DNA from: Bacteroidetes bacterium 2013_40CM_41_45
Lineage (GTDB): Bacteria > Bacteroidota > Bacteroidia > AKYH767-A > 2013-40CM-41-45
Length of the DNA: 64,000 nt
Direction: 5' to 3'
Assembly: GCA_002215675.1 (NCBI GenBank)
Contig: NGFH01000009.1
Coordinates: 609,501 to 673,500, forward strand
This document shows positions 50,428 to 59,000 of this stretch, one piece after another. Each line of letters begins with the position of its first letter. Positions within the stretch are counted from its first letter, which is position 1. The notes beneath the pieces were generated by a model. That model saw nothing but the letters and a program-made list of their open reading frames with translations, had not been told where the DNA came from and did not search any database. The translations under genes were made by a program, and so were the position numbers.

Positions 50428-51780
50428 ATGGCTCAGGTGCAGTTAATTATGCCCAAAATGGGCGAAAGCGTTACTGAAGCAACCATTCTTAAATGGCTCA
50501 AGAACGTTGGCGACAAAGTGAAAGCCGATGAATCGGTTCTTGAAATTGCTACAGATAAAGTGGATTCAGAGATACCGTCACCTTCTGATGGTATTATCAC
50601 ACAGCGCATGTTTGAGGAAGGACAGGTAGTGCAGGTGGGAACAGTGATTGCCGTAATTAACACTGAGACGGAAGCTAAAGTGGAGCAGCCCTCTAAAGCT
50701 CCTGATAATGGTACACATACATCATCACAAATTCCTGCTAAAGAAGTTGCTGCTCCCGCTGAGCCAAAAAGCGTTCACGTTTCAGATGCACCGAGAAGTT
50801 CGGTCGGAGGAAGATTTTTTTCTCCTCTCGTAAGAAATATTGCAAAGCAGGAAGGCATTTCTACAGCTGAACTGGAAACTATTCCGGGTTCGGGCCTCAA
50901 TCAACGCCTTACTAAAAATGACCTGCTGAATCATCTTACAAAGAGAAGACAGCCGGCTTCTTCTCCACAGCCGCAACCGGCACCACCTGTTGTTCCCATT
51001 CCTCAACCATATCAACCACAAGAATTCAAGCAGCCCTCTCCGACTCCTGCTTACGTTCCTTCCCCGGGAGAAAATGTTGAGATTATAGAGATGGACCGTA
51101 TGCGCAAGCTGATTGCCGAGCATATGGTTATGTCGAAGCATACTTCCCCGCATGTGACTTCTTTTGTGGAAGCCGATGTTACCGGAATGGTTACGTGGCG
51201 GGAAAAAATGAAAAAGGAATTTGAAAAGCGCGAAAAGGAAAAGCTCACATATACTCCGTTGTTTATCGAAGCCATTGTAAGAGCTATCAGGGATTTTCCG
51301 ATGGTAAATGTTTCGGTTGATGGCACCAGAATCATCGTGAAGAAAGACATCAATATCGGCATGGCGGTGGCATTGCCTTCGGGTAACCTGATTGTTCCTG
51401 TAATCAGAAAAGCAGACCATCTGAATTTACTTGGCCTTACAAAGGCTGTGAATGATTTAGCGAACCGCGCGCGCATAAACCGTCTTATGCCCGATGAAAT
51501 CCAGGGTGGCACATTTACCGTCACCAATGTGGGCACGTTCGGAAACCTGATGGGAACGCCCATCATTAACCAGCCACAGGTGGCGATTATGGCTACCGGT
51601 TCTATCAAGAAAAAACCTGTGGTGATTGAAATGCCGCAAGGCGACACTATTGGAATACGCAGCATGATGTTCCTTTCACTTTCTTATGACCACCGCGTTG
51701 TTGACGGTGCTTTGGGAGGAAGTTTCCTCCGGAGAGTTGCCGATTACATCGAGCAATTTGATACAAGCCGTACCCTTTAG
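50428..51780 (+). CDS. Lipoyl-dependent acyltransferase E2 of a 2-oxoacid dehydrogenase complex
   Basis: The 450-residue protein has a lipoyl domain (1-78, lipoyl lysine K44 in EIATDKVDSEI), an Ala/Pro-rich linker, a peripheral subunit-binding domain (about 130-170: FSPLVRNIAKQEGISTAELETIPGSGL), a second Pro-rich linker, and the catalytic domain (about 215-450) with His422 in SYDHRVVDGALGG. It transfers acyl groups from E1 to CoA. The sequence resembles E2 of branched-chain 2-oxoacid or pyruvate complexes of Bacteroidota more than SucB, but the substrate is not certain. No E1 or E3 gene is in the window. Confidence 0.92.
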   Translation: MAQVQLIMPKMGESVTEATILKWLKNVGDKVKADESVLEIATDKVDSEIPSPSDGIITQRMFEEGQVVQVGTVIAVINTETEAKVEQPSKAPDNGTHTSSQIPAKEVAAPAEPKSVHVSDAPRSSVGGRFFSPLVRNIAKQEGISTAELETIPGSGLNQRLTKNDLLNHLTKRRQPASSPQPQPAPPVVPIPQPYQPQEFKQPSPTPAYVPSPGENVEIIEMDRMRKLIAEHMVMSKHTSPHVTSFVEADVTGMVTWREKMKKEFEKREKEKLTYTPLFIEAIVRAIRDFPMVNVSVDGTRIIVKKDINIGMAVALPSGNLIVPVIRKADHLNLLGLTKAVNDLANRARINRLMPDEIQGGTFTVTNVGTFGNLMGTPIINQPQVAIMATGSIKKKPVVIEMPQGDTIGIRSMMFLSLSYDHRVVDGALGGSFLRRVADYIEQFDTSRTL

Positions 51781-51860
51781 CAGTTATTAAGTTATTGAGA
51801 AATTAAGTTAATTAATCAAAAACTATTTTGCTACGGCAATAACCTGATTATACTTTGGAA

Positions 51861-53519
51861 ATGCTTTCATCGAATCACCTCAAAAAAATATTTTTATTTT
51901 TATTTTTCGTTAGTTATTGGAGCGGAGTTTACGCGCAAGCCGAAATGCCTCGTCCGCGCAAACCGAAGAAAGAACATACCCTTACTGCCGATGAAGCAAA
52001 AGTGGTAAAGAAAGATGCCGCAGAGTTTTTTGCCTATGGTGATTATGAAGGTGCGCTTAAAGCATACATCCCGCTTCAGAAGGCGGACCCAAACAATGCT
52101 GATTACAATTACCGCCTGGGTTATTGTTATATTGTTACAAATACTGACAAAACAAAAGCAGTTCCATATCTTGAATTTGCTGCGGGACAAAAGAACGTAA
52201 AGAACGAAGCATATTATTACCTGGGCCAGGCATACCAGTATGCAGAACGATGGGACGATGCCATAACGGCGTTTGAGAAATATAAATCTATCAGCAAATC
52301 AAAAGTTATACGCGACCTGCTTGATACCGACCGCCAGATAGAAATGTGCCGCAACGCAAAAGAGTTGGTGCAACATCCGGTGGCTGTTAAGTTTGTTAAT
52401 CCCGGAAAGATTATCAACTGTCCTTATCCCGACTACAACCCTTTTGTTTCTGCCGACCGTTCGCTCCTGGTTTACTCCTCACGCAGGAAAGGAAACGCTG
52501 GAGGATTTTTAGAGGAGCTTGGTTTTTACACAGCCGATGTGTACTGGTCTACATGGAGAGATACTGCCTGGAGCAAATCAAAGCCATGCGGTGCAGCGGT
52601 GAATGGCCCGCTTGATGAAGAAAGCATCGGCATGAATCCTGCCGGTGATGAGATATTTTTATTCTTTGATAACGAAATTGCCTATGCTGACATAATGTCG
52701 TCCAAAATAAAAGGGAAGACATGGCAGAAACCGGTTGCACTTGGCGGAGGCATAAATTCAAAATCATTTGAGACAGGTGCGTCTATATCTCCCGATGGAT
52801 TAACCTTGTATTTTGCCAGCGACAGGAAAGAAAAAGACAAGAGCTCGCAGGGTGGAAGCGATATTTATTTGTCAAGACGAAATGAAAAAGGAGAATGGGG
52901 ACCTGCAGAAAACTTGGGCAGCGTTATCAACACAAAATATGATGATGACGCACCGTTTATTTTTCCCAATGGCAAAACACTTTATTTCTCAAGCAAAGGC
53001 CATAACAGCATGGGAGGGTTTGATGTTTTTAAATCGGTTTGGAATGAAGAGACAAAACAATGGTCTGAACCGGAAAATATCGGGTACCCTGTTAATAATG
53101 CTGATGACAATTTGTATTACTCTCTCACAGGTAACGGCAAATATGCCTACGTAACGGCAGTACGTCCGGAAGGATTGGGCGACCAGGATATATATGAACT
53201 TGTCTTTGAAAAGACCGATGGATATGTTTTGTACAAAGCAAAAATGATAAATCAGCCAGGTGCTAAGGTTGAATACGGCAGCATTTCACTCACTCATAAA
53301 GACGGGAAGGGCGCTATCATAGACACCAAGCTTCAGTATATCGGAAGTTCGCTCCTGGTATCTCTGATGCCGGGAGAGTATGAACTTACCGTAAATGCCG
53401 ATGGGTTTTCGCCTTACAGAAAGCAAGTAGTGATACCGGAAAATTCTATTGAGAATGTAGTGGATGAAATCCGCCTGACTCCGCTTGTTAAGTCCACCAC
53501 CACTAGAAAAACCAGATGA
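51861..53519 (+). CDS. TPR and PD40-repeat envelope protein (PorE-like without OmpA domain)
   Basis: From ATG 51861 the protein has 552 residues (a TTG 6 bp earlier is less likely). It has a signal peptide ending VYAQ, tetratricopeptide repeats (about 45-175: AAEFFAYGDYEGALKAYIPLQKADPNNADYNYRLGYCY), a PD40/WD40-like propeller (about 195-440: ISPDGLTLYFASDRKEKDKSSQGGSDIYLS, IFPNGKTLYFSSKGHNSMGGFDVF) and a carboxypeptidase-regulatory-like C-terminal domain (about 450-545). The layout equals that of OmpA-family T9SS/gliding-associated proteins except that the C-terminal peptidoglycan-binding OmpA domain is missing. Confidence 0.87.
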   Translation: MLSSNHLKKIFLFLFFVSYWSGVYAQAEMPRPRKPKKEHTLTADEAKVVKKDAAEFFAYGDYEGALKAYIPLQKADPNNADYNYRLGYCYIVTNTDKTKAVPYLEFAAGQKNVKNEAYYYLGQAYQYAERWDDAITAFEKYKSISKSKVIRDLLDTDRQIEMCRNAKELVQHPVAVKFVNPGKIINCPYPDYNPFVSADRSLLVYSSRRKGNAGGFLEELGFYTADVYWSTWRDTAWSKSKPCGAAVNGPLDEESIGMNPAGDEIFLFFDNEIAYADIMSSKIKGKTWQKPVALGGGINSKSFETGASISPDGLTLYFASDRKEKDKSSQGGSDIYLSRRNEKGEWGPAENLGSVINTKYDDDAPFIFPNGKTLYFSSKGHNSMGGFDVFKSVWNEETKQWSEPENIGYPVNNADDNLYYSLTGNGKYAYVTAVRPEGLGDQDIYELVFEKTDGYVLYKAKMINQPGAKVEYGSISLTHKDGKGAIIDTKLQYIGSSLLVSLMPGEYELTVNADGFSPYRKQVVIPENSIENVVDEIRLTPLVKSTTTRKTR

Positions 53520-53540
53520 CCATCGCTCAAAATAAGGTTA

Positions 53541-53613
53541 ACCACGGAGGCACAGGGAAACCTGGAAGGGCTTAACCGAGGATATTAACCCTGTGTCCCC
53601 GTGCCTCTGTGGT
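53541..53613. repeat. Hairpin-forming interspersed repeat
   Basis: ACCACGGAGGCAC (53541-53553) pairs with GTGCCTCTGTGGT (53601-53613) with one G-T pair; CAGGG and CCCTG extend the stem. A-runs and T-runs follow. The left 13-mer is the exact reverse complement of 30575-30587. It could end transcription after the PD40 gene. Confidence 0.6.
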
Positions 53614-53655
53614 AAAAAATATTTTTATTAACCAGTGCAAAAATATCAGCTCGTC

Positions 53656-54441
53656 ATGCCCGTTGAAAATGAAAAATTAAAGCTCAAGCGCCCTCTGGTT
53701 TTTTTTGATTTAGAGACCACAGGAACTAATGTGGGCAGCGACCGCATTGTTGAAGTTTCATTTCTTAAATTGAATATAGACGGCAGCCGCGAGCTCAAAT
53801 CATGGAGAATAAATCCGGGTATTCCCATTCCACCTGGAGCAACCAAGATACACGGCATTACTGATGAGGCTGTAAAAGACGCTCCTAAGTTCTCAGAACT
53901 TGCAGGTGAGATCCGTAATTTTCTGGAACACTGCGACCTTGCCGGCTATAACGTCATTAAATTTGATTTGCCACTGCTTGCCGAAGAGTTTGCCCGTGCC
54001 GGCAGCGATTTTGATGCAGAGAGCCGTTCCATCATTGACGTCCAGAATATTTTTCACAAAATGGAACAGCGTACGCTTTCTGCCGCTTATAAATTTTATT
54101 GCGATAAGAATCTTATTAATGCGCACAGTGCTGAGGCAGATACAAATGCAACGTTTGAAGTATTTATGGCACAATTGGAACGGTATGAAACGCTTCCGAA
54201 GGATATTTCAGCGCTGCACAGTTTCAGTGCACAACACCGCAATGTTGACCTTGCAGGAAGAATTATATATAATGAAGTCGGAGTGGAGATATTCAACTTC
54301 GGAAGGTTTAAAGGAAAGCCGGTGGCAGAAGTGTTCCGTACCGAATTAGGTTATTACGATTGGATGATGAACGGTGATTTTCCAACCAACACTAAAACCG
54401 TTATTACACGTCTGCGGCTTAAAGAATTTAATAAGAAGTGA
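53656..54441 (+). CDS. DnaQ-like 3'-5' exonuclease with extra C-terminal domain
   Basis: With ATG 53656 the protein has 261 residues (GTG 53635 is an alternative). The DEDDh exonuclease motifs are complete: FFDLETTGTN (Exo I), GYNVIKFDLPLL (Exo II) and HSAEADTNATFEV (Exo III). They occupy about residues 12-185. The C-terminal part (about 205-260: FNFGRFKGKPVAEVFRTELGYYDWMMNGDFPTNTK) looks like the small DUF3820-type module. It is not the polymerase epsilon subunit by length alone; a role in repair or nucleic acid trimming is inferred. Confidence 0.9.
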   Translation: MPVENEKLKLKRPLVFFDLETTGTNVGSDRIVEVSFLKLNIDGSRELKSWRINPGIPIPPGATKIHGITDEAVKDAPKFSELAGEIRNFLEHCDLAGYNVIKFDLPLLAEEFARAGSDFDAESRSIIDVQNIFHKMEQRTLSAAYKFYCDKNLINAHSAEADTNATFEVFMAQLERYETLPKDISALHSFSAQHRNVDLAGRIIYNEVGVEIFNFGRFKGKPVAEVFRTELGYYDWMMNGDFPTNTKTVITRLRLKEFNKK

Positions 54442-54463
54442 AGGTGGCTGCCTGCTATTATTT

Positions 54464-54484
54464 GTTAGACGTTAGACGTTAGAC
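54464..54484. repeat. Heptamer array GTTAGAC x3
   Basis: Three perfect copies of GTTAGAC stand in tandem in the 66-bp gap before the FAH-family gene. Same 7-bp period as the arrays at 33283, 46409, 57739 and 61813, but a different unit. Confidence 0.7.
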
Positions 54485-54507
54485 GTATTCGTAATTCTCA
54501 AGTTCGC

Positions 54508-55116
54508 ATGAAATTTATTTGTGTCGGAAGAAATTATGCAGCTCATGCCAGGGAGATGGGCAATGCACCTCCCGAGGAGCCAGTCGTCTTCCTGAAGCCC
54601 GACACCGCCCTGCTGCGCAATAACTCGGTTTTTTTTCTTCCCTCTTTCACCGATAACATCCATTACGAATGCGAGCTGGTTTTCCGTATCTGCAAAGACG
54701 GTAAGAATATCGCAGAACGTTTTGCCTCGTCATACATCGATGCCGTTACCACCGGCATTGATTTTACGGCACGCTCACTTCAGAATAAATTAAAAGACAA
54801 AGGGCTGCCTTGGGAACTCTCAAAAGCGTTTGACGCATCGGCTGCCATCGGGGAATTTATTCCTTTACAGAATGACTCTTTAAATGATATTGCCTTTCAT
54901 CTTGAAAAAAACGGAACAACGGCTCAATCTTCCTCTTCGGCCAACATGATTTTCACTCCTCAAAAATTGATTGCTTTCGTATCGTCTTACATTACACTGC
55001 GCCAGGGCGATATGCTTTTCACCGGAACACCTGAAGGTGTGGCACAAATTGCGAAAGACGATGTGTTGGAGGGTTTTATCGGAACCCAGAAATTGCTTTC
55101 CATCAGGGTGAAGTGA
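54508..55116 (+). CDS. Fumarylacetoacetate hydrolase family protein
   Basis: The 202-residue protein is a compact FAH-fold enzyme: MKFICVGRNYAAHAREMG at the start, PVVFLKPDTALL, metal-ligand region HYECELVFRICKDGKNI, DFTARSLQNKLKDKGLPWELSKAFDASAAIGEF and the closing MLFTGTPEGVAQIAKDD. The family cleaves or decarboxylates 2-oxo acids with divalent metal; FahD-like acylpyruvase or oxaloacetate decarboxylase is the nearest type. It lies 15 bp before the DUF2905 gene and probably forms an operon with it. Confidence 0.92.
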   Translation: MKFICVGRNYAAHAREMGNAPPEEPVVFLKPDTALLRNNSVFFLPSFTDNIHYECELVFRICKDGKNIAERFASSYIDAVTTGIDFTARSLQNKLKDKGLPWELSKAFDASAAIGEFIPLQNDSLNDIAFHLEKNGTTAQSSSSANMIFTPQKLIAFVSSYITLRQGDMLFTGTPEGVAQIAKDDVLEGFIGTQKLLSIRVK

Positions 55117-55131
55117 AATTACTTTGTAACA

Positions 55132-55359
55132 ATGGAACAAATTGGCAAAACGGTAATAATTATCGGTGCCGTTATTATTCTTATTGGTGTGATTGTCCTG
55201 TTTTTCGGAAACCGCTTTTCATGGTTCGGGCATTTGCCGGGAGATATAAGAATAGAGAAGGAAAACTTTAAATTCTATGCTCCGCTGGCAAGCATGCTTC
55301 TCATAAGCATAGGCATTACAGCCCTTATTTGGCTGTTCAGAAAAATTTCAGGACACTAA
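55132..55359 (+). CDS. DUF2905 small membrane protein
   Basis: The 75-residue protein has two hydrophobic helices (about 5-25 and 50-70) joined by the conserved loop FGNRFSWFGHLPGDIRIEKENFKFYAPL, which is the DUF2905 signature. It is an inner membrane protein of unknown function, widespread and usually single. It sits between the FAH-family gene and a TolB-like lipoprotein gene. Confidence 0.92.
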   Translation: MEQIGKTVIIIGAVIILIGVIVLFFGNRFSWFGHLPGDIRIEKENFKFYAPLASMLLISIGITALIWLFRKISGH

Positions 55360-55399
55360 ATCAGTTTTTATTTTCTTTGCGGCTCACAATAAAATTCTG

Positions 55400-56503
55400 A
55401 TGAACCGCAACTCCTTCATTGTCACGATTATTCTTTTATCTAACTTTCTTTTTATCTCCTGCTCGCAGCAATCCAAAGAAACCACAACAGAACAGGCACA
55501 ACTGAAAGACACTACTCCTGCCCTTCTCTATCCCGGCGAAAAACATTTAAGCAACATGCGGCAGCTAACCTTTGGCGGAGACAATGCCGAAGCGTACTTC
55601 AGCAGTGATGGGAAAAAAATTGTGTTCCAGGCACGCAATAAAGCCGAAGGCCGATACTGTGACCAGATTTACTGGTCATCCCTTGCTGATTTTAAACCCA
55701 CACGCATCAGCAATGGAACCGGCCGAACTACCTGCGCTTATTTTCTCCCGGGCGATACGCTGGTGCTGTATGCATCTACGCATCTTGCCGATACTTCCTG
55801 CCCTGCCGATCCGCCCCGCAAAAAAGGCGACCCGTATATATGGCACATCTACAGCGGCTTTGATATTTTTATTTCCGATTTAAACGGTAACATTAAAAAG
55901 CGGCTTACTAACACACCCGGCTACGATGCCGAAGCAACCGTTTCACCAAAGGGCGATAAGATTGTTTTCACTTCCGTGCGCTCAGGTGATTTAGAATTAT
56001 ATACTATGAATATTGATGGCACGGGTGTTAAACAAATCACACACGAGCTTGGCTACGATGGCGGTGCATTCTTTTCTCCCGATGGAAACCAGCTTATCTT
56101 CAGAGCATCGCGCCCAAAAACAAAAGAGCAAAAAGAAACATACCGCAAGCTTTTAAAAGAAGACAAAGTTATGCCTACTGAAATGGAATTATTCATTTGC
56201 AATGCCGATGGCAGTAACCTGAAGCAACTTACAACACTTGGCAATGCCAACTGGGCTCCGTTCATCCGTGCTGGCGGAAACAAAGTTATTTTTTCCTCTA
56301 ATCACACCGCTGAACATGGTATCCCTTTTAATCTTTATACCATCAATACCGATGGAACAGGTCTGGAACAAATTACATTTGATGCTTTCTTCGATGCCTT
56401 TCCTGTTTTTTCTCCCGATGGAAAGAAGCTTATATTTTCTTCAGGAAGAAATGCGACACATTCGCATGATACCAACCTCTTTATTGCCGACTGGAAAGAT
56501 TGA
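55400..56503 (+). CDS. TolB-like propeller lipoprotein
   Basis: The 367-residue protein has a lipoprotein signal peptide (FLFISCSQQ, lipidated Cys at about 21) followed by a propeller built of PD40/TolB-type units: AYFSSDGKKIVFQARNK, ATVSPKGDKIVFTSVRSGDLELYTMNIDGTGVKQIT, AFFSPDGNQLIFRASR, VFSPDGKKLIFSSGRN. No peptidase or OmpA domain is attached. It should sit in the periplasm or on the surface, anchored to a membrane. Function probably involves protein contact. A small frame begins within its last codons. Confidence 0.88.
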   Translation: MNRNSFIVTIILLSNFLFISCSQQSKETTTEQAQLKDTTPALLYPGEKHLSNMRQLTFGGDNAEAYFSSDGKKIVFQARNKAEGRYCDQIYWSSLADFKPTRISNGTGRTTCAYFLPGDTLVLYASTHLADTSCPADPPRKKGDPYIWHIYSGFDIFISDLNGNIKKRLTNTPGYDAEATVSPKGDKIVFTSVRSGDLELYTMNIDGTGVKQITHELGYDGGAFFSPDGNQLIFRASRPKTKEQKETYRKLLKEDKVMPTEMELFICNADGSNLKQLTTLGNANWAPFIRAGGNKVIFSSNHTAEHGIPFNLYTINTDGTGLEQITFDAFFDAFPVFSPDGKKLIFSSGRNATHSHDTNLFIADWKD

Positions 56504-56640
56504 ACGCATTGAATTCGAGAAAAGAAAAAATAATATCATGGCTCAAGAGGCTGGGTGTTGCCGGTTTTTTATTTTTCCTTATTAAAGGACTGATATGGCT
56601 TGCCATAATCTTCGGCATCACTAAAGCTTCCTGCTTTTAA
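56500..56640 (+). CDS. Small membrane protein (43-46 aa)
   Basis: An in-frame reading from TTG 56500 or TTG 56509 to TAA 56640 gives a short protein with a basic start (NSRKEKIISWLKRLGVAG) and one hydrophobic helix (FLFFLIKGLIWLAIIFGI). The start overlaps the stop of the lipoprotein gene, which suggests translational coupling. Small membrane proteins with a KRLGxxGFLFFLIKGLxW pattern look familiar from Bacteroidota, but I cannot name a family. No ATG is available, which lowers confidence. Confidence 0.5.
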   Translation: MNALNSRKEKIISWLKRLGVAGFLFFLIKGLIWLAIIFGITKASCF

Positions 56641-56641
56641 T

Positions 56642-57403
56642 TTAAACTTCAATGCTTAATCCGTCATATGCGCAGCGGATGTGGTCAGGAAGTTCCTTAT
56701 TAACATCATCGTGCAGTCCGAGCTGGTGGCTGATGTGAATTAAGTACGCTTTTTTGGGCGAAAGCTTTTCAAGCATGGCAATGGCTTCCTCAAGATTGAA
56801 ATGCGAGATGTGCCTTTCCCTGCGCAACGCATTGAGTACAATCACTTCAGAGCCTGCAATTTTTTTTATCTCCTTTTCCGGAATCTTGTTTGCATCGGTA
56901 ATGTAGGTGAAGTTTCCCACCCGGAAACCAAGCACGGGCAGGTTCATATGAAAAACTTCGATAGGTATAAAACGTGTCCTGTTTATTTCAAAGGGTTCTG
57001 AAATAATAGTGTGAAATTTTATTTTAGGAATACCGGGGTAATCTTCTCCTGAAAATACATAGGCAAACTCTTTTCTTAATGCCTGCTGAACTCTTTCGGT
57101 AGCATACAGATTTACGGGTAAATCATTCACATAGTTAAAAGCGCGCACATCATCCATGCCGGCAGTATGGTCTTTGTGCTCATGTGTGTAAAGAATTGCA
57201 TCCAGTTTTTTTACATTTTCGCGTAACATCTGCTGCCTGAAATCGGGGCCGGTATCAATCACAAAAACATTACCTCCATCCTCAATCATAATAGAAGAGC
57301 GCAGGCGTTTGTCTTTAGGATTAGTAGATTGACAAACAGCACAAGGGCACGCAATCACAGGAACTCCCTGCGATGTGCCGGTACCTAAAAAAGTAACTTT
57401 CAA
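56642..57403 (-). CDS. MBL-fold metallo-hydrolase (PhnP-like)
   Basis: The 253-residue protein is a metallo-beta-lactamase fold enzyme: MKVTFLGTGTSQGVPVIACPCAVC (the CxCxxC strand-start feature of the PhnP/lipoate-octanoyl-like group), VFVIDTGPDFRQQ, the metal site THEHKDHTAGMDD and further ligands in YITDANKIP and HFNLEEA. Phosphodiesterase activity on small cyclic phosphates is known for PhnP; here no phosphonate genes are nearby. Its start overlaps the stop of the upstream small gene by 4 bp, so the two are coupled. Confidence 0.92.
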   Translation of the reverse strand: MKVTFLGTGTSQGVPVIACPCAVCQSTNPKDKRLRSSIMIEDGGNVFVIDTGPDFRQQMLRENVKKLDAILYTHEHKDHTAGMDDVRAFNYVNDLPVNLYATERVQQALRKEFAYVFSGEDYPGIPKIKFHTIISEPFEINRTRFIPIEVFHMNLPVLGFRVGNFTYITDANKIPEKEIKKIAGSEVIVLNALRRERHISHFNLEEAIAMLEKLSPKKAYLIHISHQLGLHDDVNKELPDHIRCAYDGLSIEV

Positions 57404-57672
57404 AGCTTGAGTTCGGTTTGTTTCAGGTGCTCGACCAACTGCTTGCTTTCCTTGTCAAGCAATGATTCATTAATCTCAATGTTGCGAAGAACATCGCACA
57501 GGAAATTTATTTTGGCCTCAATAGGTGCAAGCTTGTTGATAAGGATGACCCGCGATTCGCCTTTCAGGCAATACCCGGTTTTAAAATTACCTTTCTCATA
57601 CCTTATTTGGTAGGAATGGCTTTCGAGCAAATGCTGTACTTTATCCAGAAAACTTTGAGTGTATTTAATCAT
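57400..57672 (-). CDS. Small conserved protein of unknown function
   Basis: From ATG 57672 the protein has 90 residues (a TTG at 57681 is less likely). It has an N-terminal helix (YTQSFLDKVQHLLESHSYQIRYE), a beta hairpin around GYCLKGESRVILINKLAPIEAKINFL and a C-terminal helix. The ATGA overlap with the MBL-fold gene shows coupling. The same pair order appears familiar in Bacteroidota, but I know no function. Confidence 0.8.
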   Translation of the reverse strand: MIKYTQSFLDKVQHLLESHSYQIRYEKGNFKTGYCLKGESRVILINKLAPIEAKINFLCDVLRNIEINESLLDKESKQLVEHLKQTELKL

Positions 57673-57738
57673 ACGGCGCAAAGATAAATAGTTTAAAGTT
57701 TAGGGTTCAGAGTTAATCTTCAAATGTTGATGAATACT

Positions 57739-57766
57739 TAATAACTAATAGCGAATAACGGGTAAC
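57739..57766. repeat. Degenerate heptamer array (nnnTAAC type)
   Basis: TAATAAC, TAATAGC, GAATAAC and GGGTAAC stand in 7-bp register in the 145-bp divergent gap upstream of pntAA. Units are less alike than at the other sites, so chance is not excluded. Confidence 0.45.
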
Positions 57767-57817
57767 TTAGTTTGTCAGTTAGTAAAATATTTTTTCCTTT
57801 GCAGCCGCAAAAAAATC

Positions 57818-58954
57818 ATGGCATTAAGAATAGGCATAACGAAAGAAAGTAAGGAAGGGGAAAACCGCGTGGCAATGACTCCTGACGTTACCGGTCAGCT
57901 TGTAAAAGCAGGTTTTGAAATACTTGTAGAAAAAGGAGCAGGAGAAAATTCCTATTACAGCGATGACGCATACACAAAGGCAGGCGCCAAAATAAGCCCG
58001 GCGCGCAACGAAGTTTTTTCGACTTCCGATGTGATTCTCCAGGTTAATGCGCCTGCATTGAGCGACATCGCAGTGATGAAGCGTGATGCCGTTCTTATCT
58101 CTTTAATGTTTGCGCTTACTGAAGCCGCTTTGGTTGAAGCATGCGCAAAACAAGGTGTCAGCAGCTTTTCGATGGATGCTATTCCCCGTATATCACGCGC
58201 GCAAAAGATGGATGTACTAAGCTCACAAAGCAATCTTGCCGGTTACAAAACAGTTTTGCTTGCTGCCAACGCACTTGGAAAAATATTTCCGCTCATGATG
58301 ACCGCTGCCGGAACCATCAAGCCTGCCAAGGTTGTAATCATGGGTGCGGGTGTTGCAGGGCTACAAGCGATAGCTACAGCAAAACGTCTTGGCGCCATTG
58401 TAGAAGTATCTGACATCCGTCCTGAAACAAAAGAGCAAGTCCAGTCGCTCGGAGGAAAATTTATTGAAGTGAAAGCAGATGAATCGGTAAAGATGGAAGG
58501 CGGCTATGTAAAAAATGTCTCGGCTGAATTCCTGCAGAAACAAAAAGAAGTTCTGTACAAACATATAACTGATGCAGATGTTGTAATTACAACTGCACTT
58601 ATCCCCGGAAAGAAAGCGCCTGTCCTGGTTACTGAAGACATGGTGAAAAATATGCGCCACGGTTCTGTAATTGTCGACATGGCAGCAGGGCAAGGAGGTA
58701 ACTGCGAGCTGAGTGAAAAAGATAAAACGGTTACCAAACACGGAGTCATCATCATCGGTGAATCGAATCTCCCTTCATTGATGCCAATGAATGCAAGTGA
58801 TTTATATGCCAAGAATATTGCAACATTCCTTTTGCACCTTGCAACCAAGGACGGATTCAAGTGGGAAATGGAAGAAGAAATTACAAAGGGTTCGCTTATC
58901 ACTCACAAAGGCGAAGTGGTGTATGAACCGCTGAAGAAAACTGTCAATGCGTGA
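57818..58954 (+). CDS. pntAA: NAD(P) transhydrogenase alpha subunit, NAD-binding part
   Basis: The 378-residue protein is domain I of proton-translocating transhydrogenase and binds NAD(H): RIGITKESKEGENRVAMTPDVTGQLVKAGF at the start, SMDAIPRISRAQKMDVLSSQSNLAGYKTVLLAA, the Rossmann motif VVIMGAGVAGLQAIATAKRLGA and VIVDMAAGQGGNCE. It lacks the membrane domain, which is a separate gene here as in Rhodospirillum. With pntAB and pntB it couples hydride transfer from NADH to NADP+ to proton entry. The gene is the first of the operon. Confidence 0.96.
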   Translation: MALRIGITKESKEGENRVAMTPDVTGQLVKAGFEILVEKGAGENSYYSDDAYTKAGAKISPARNEVFSTSDVILQVNAPALSDIAVMKRDAVLISLMFALTEAALVEACAKQGVSSFSMDAIPRISRAQKMDVLSSQSNLAGYKTVLLAANALGKIFPLMMTAAGTIKPAKVVIMGAGVAGLQAIATAKRLGAIVEVSDIRPETKEQVQSLGGKFIEVKADESVKMEGGYVKNVSAEFLQKQKEVLYKHITDADVVITTALIPGKKAPVLVTEDMVKNMRHGSVIVDMAAGQGGNCELSEKDKTVTKHGVIIIGESNLPSLMPMNASDLYAKNIATFLLHLATKDGFKWEMEEEITKGSLITHKGEVVYEPLKKTVNA

Positions 58955-59000
58955 GCGCTGTAATCAATACGTCAACAAATCAATCATTCAATAATTCAGT

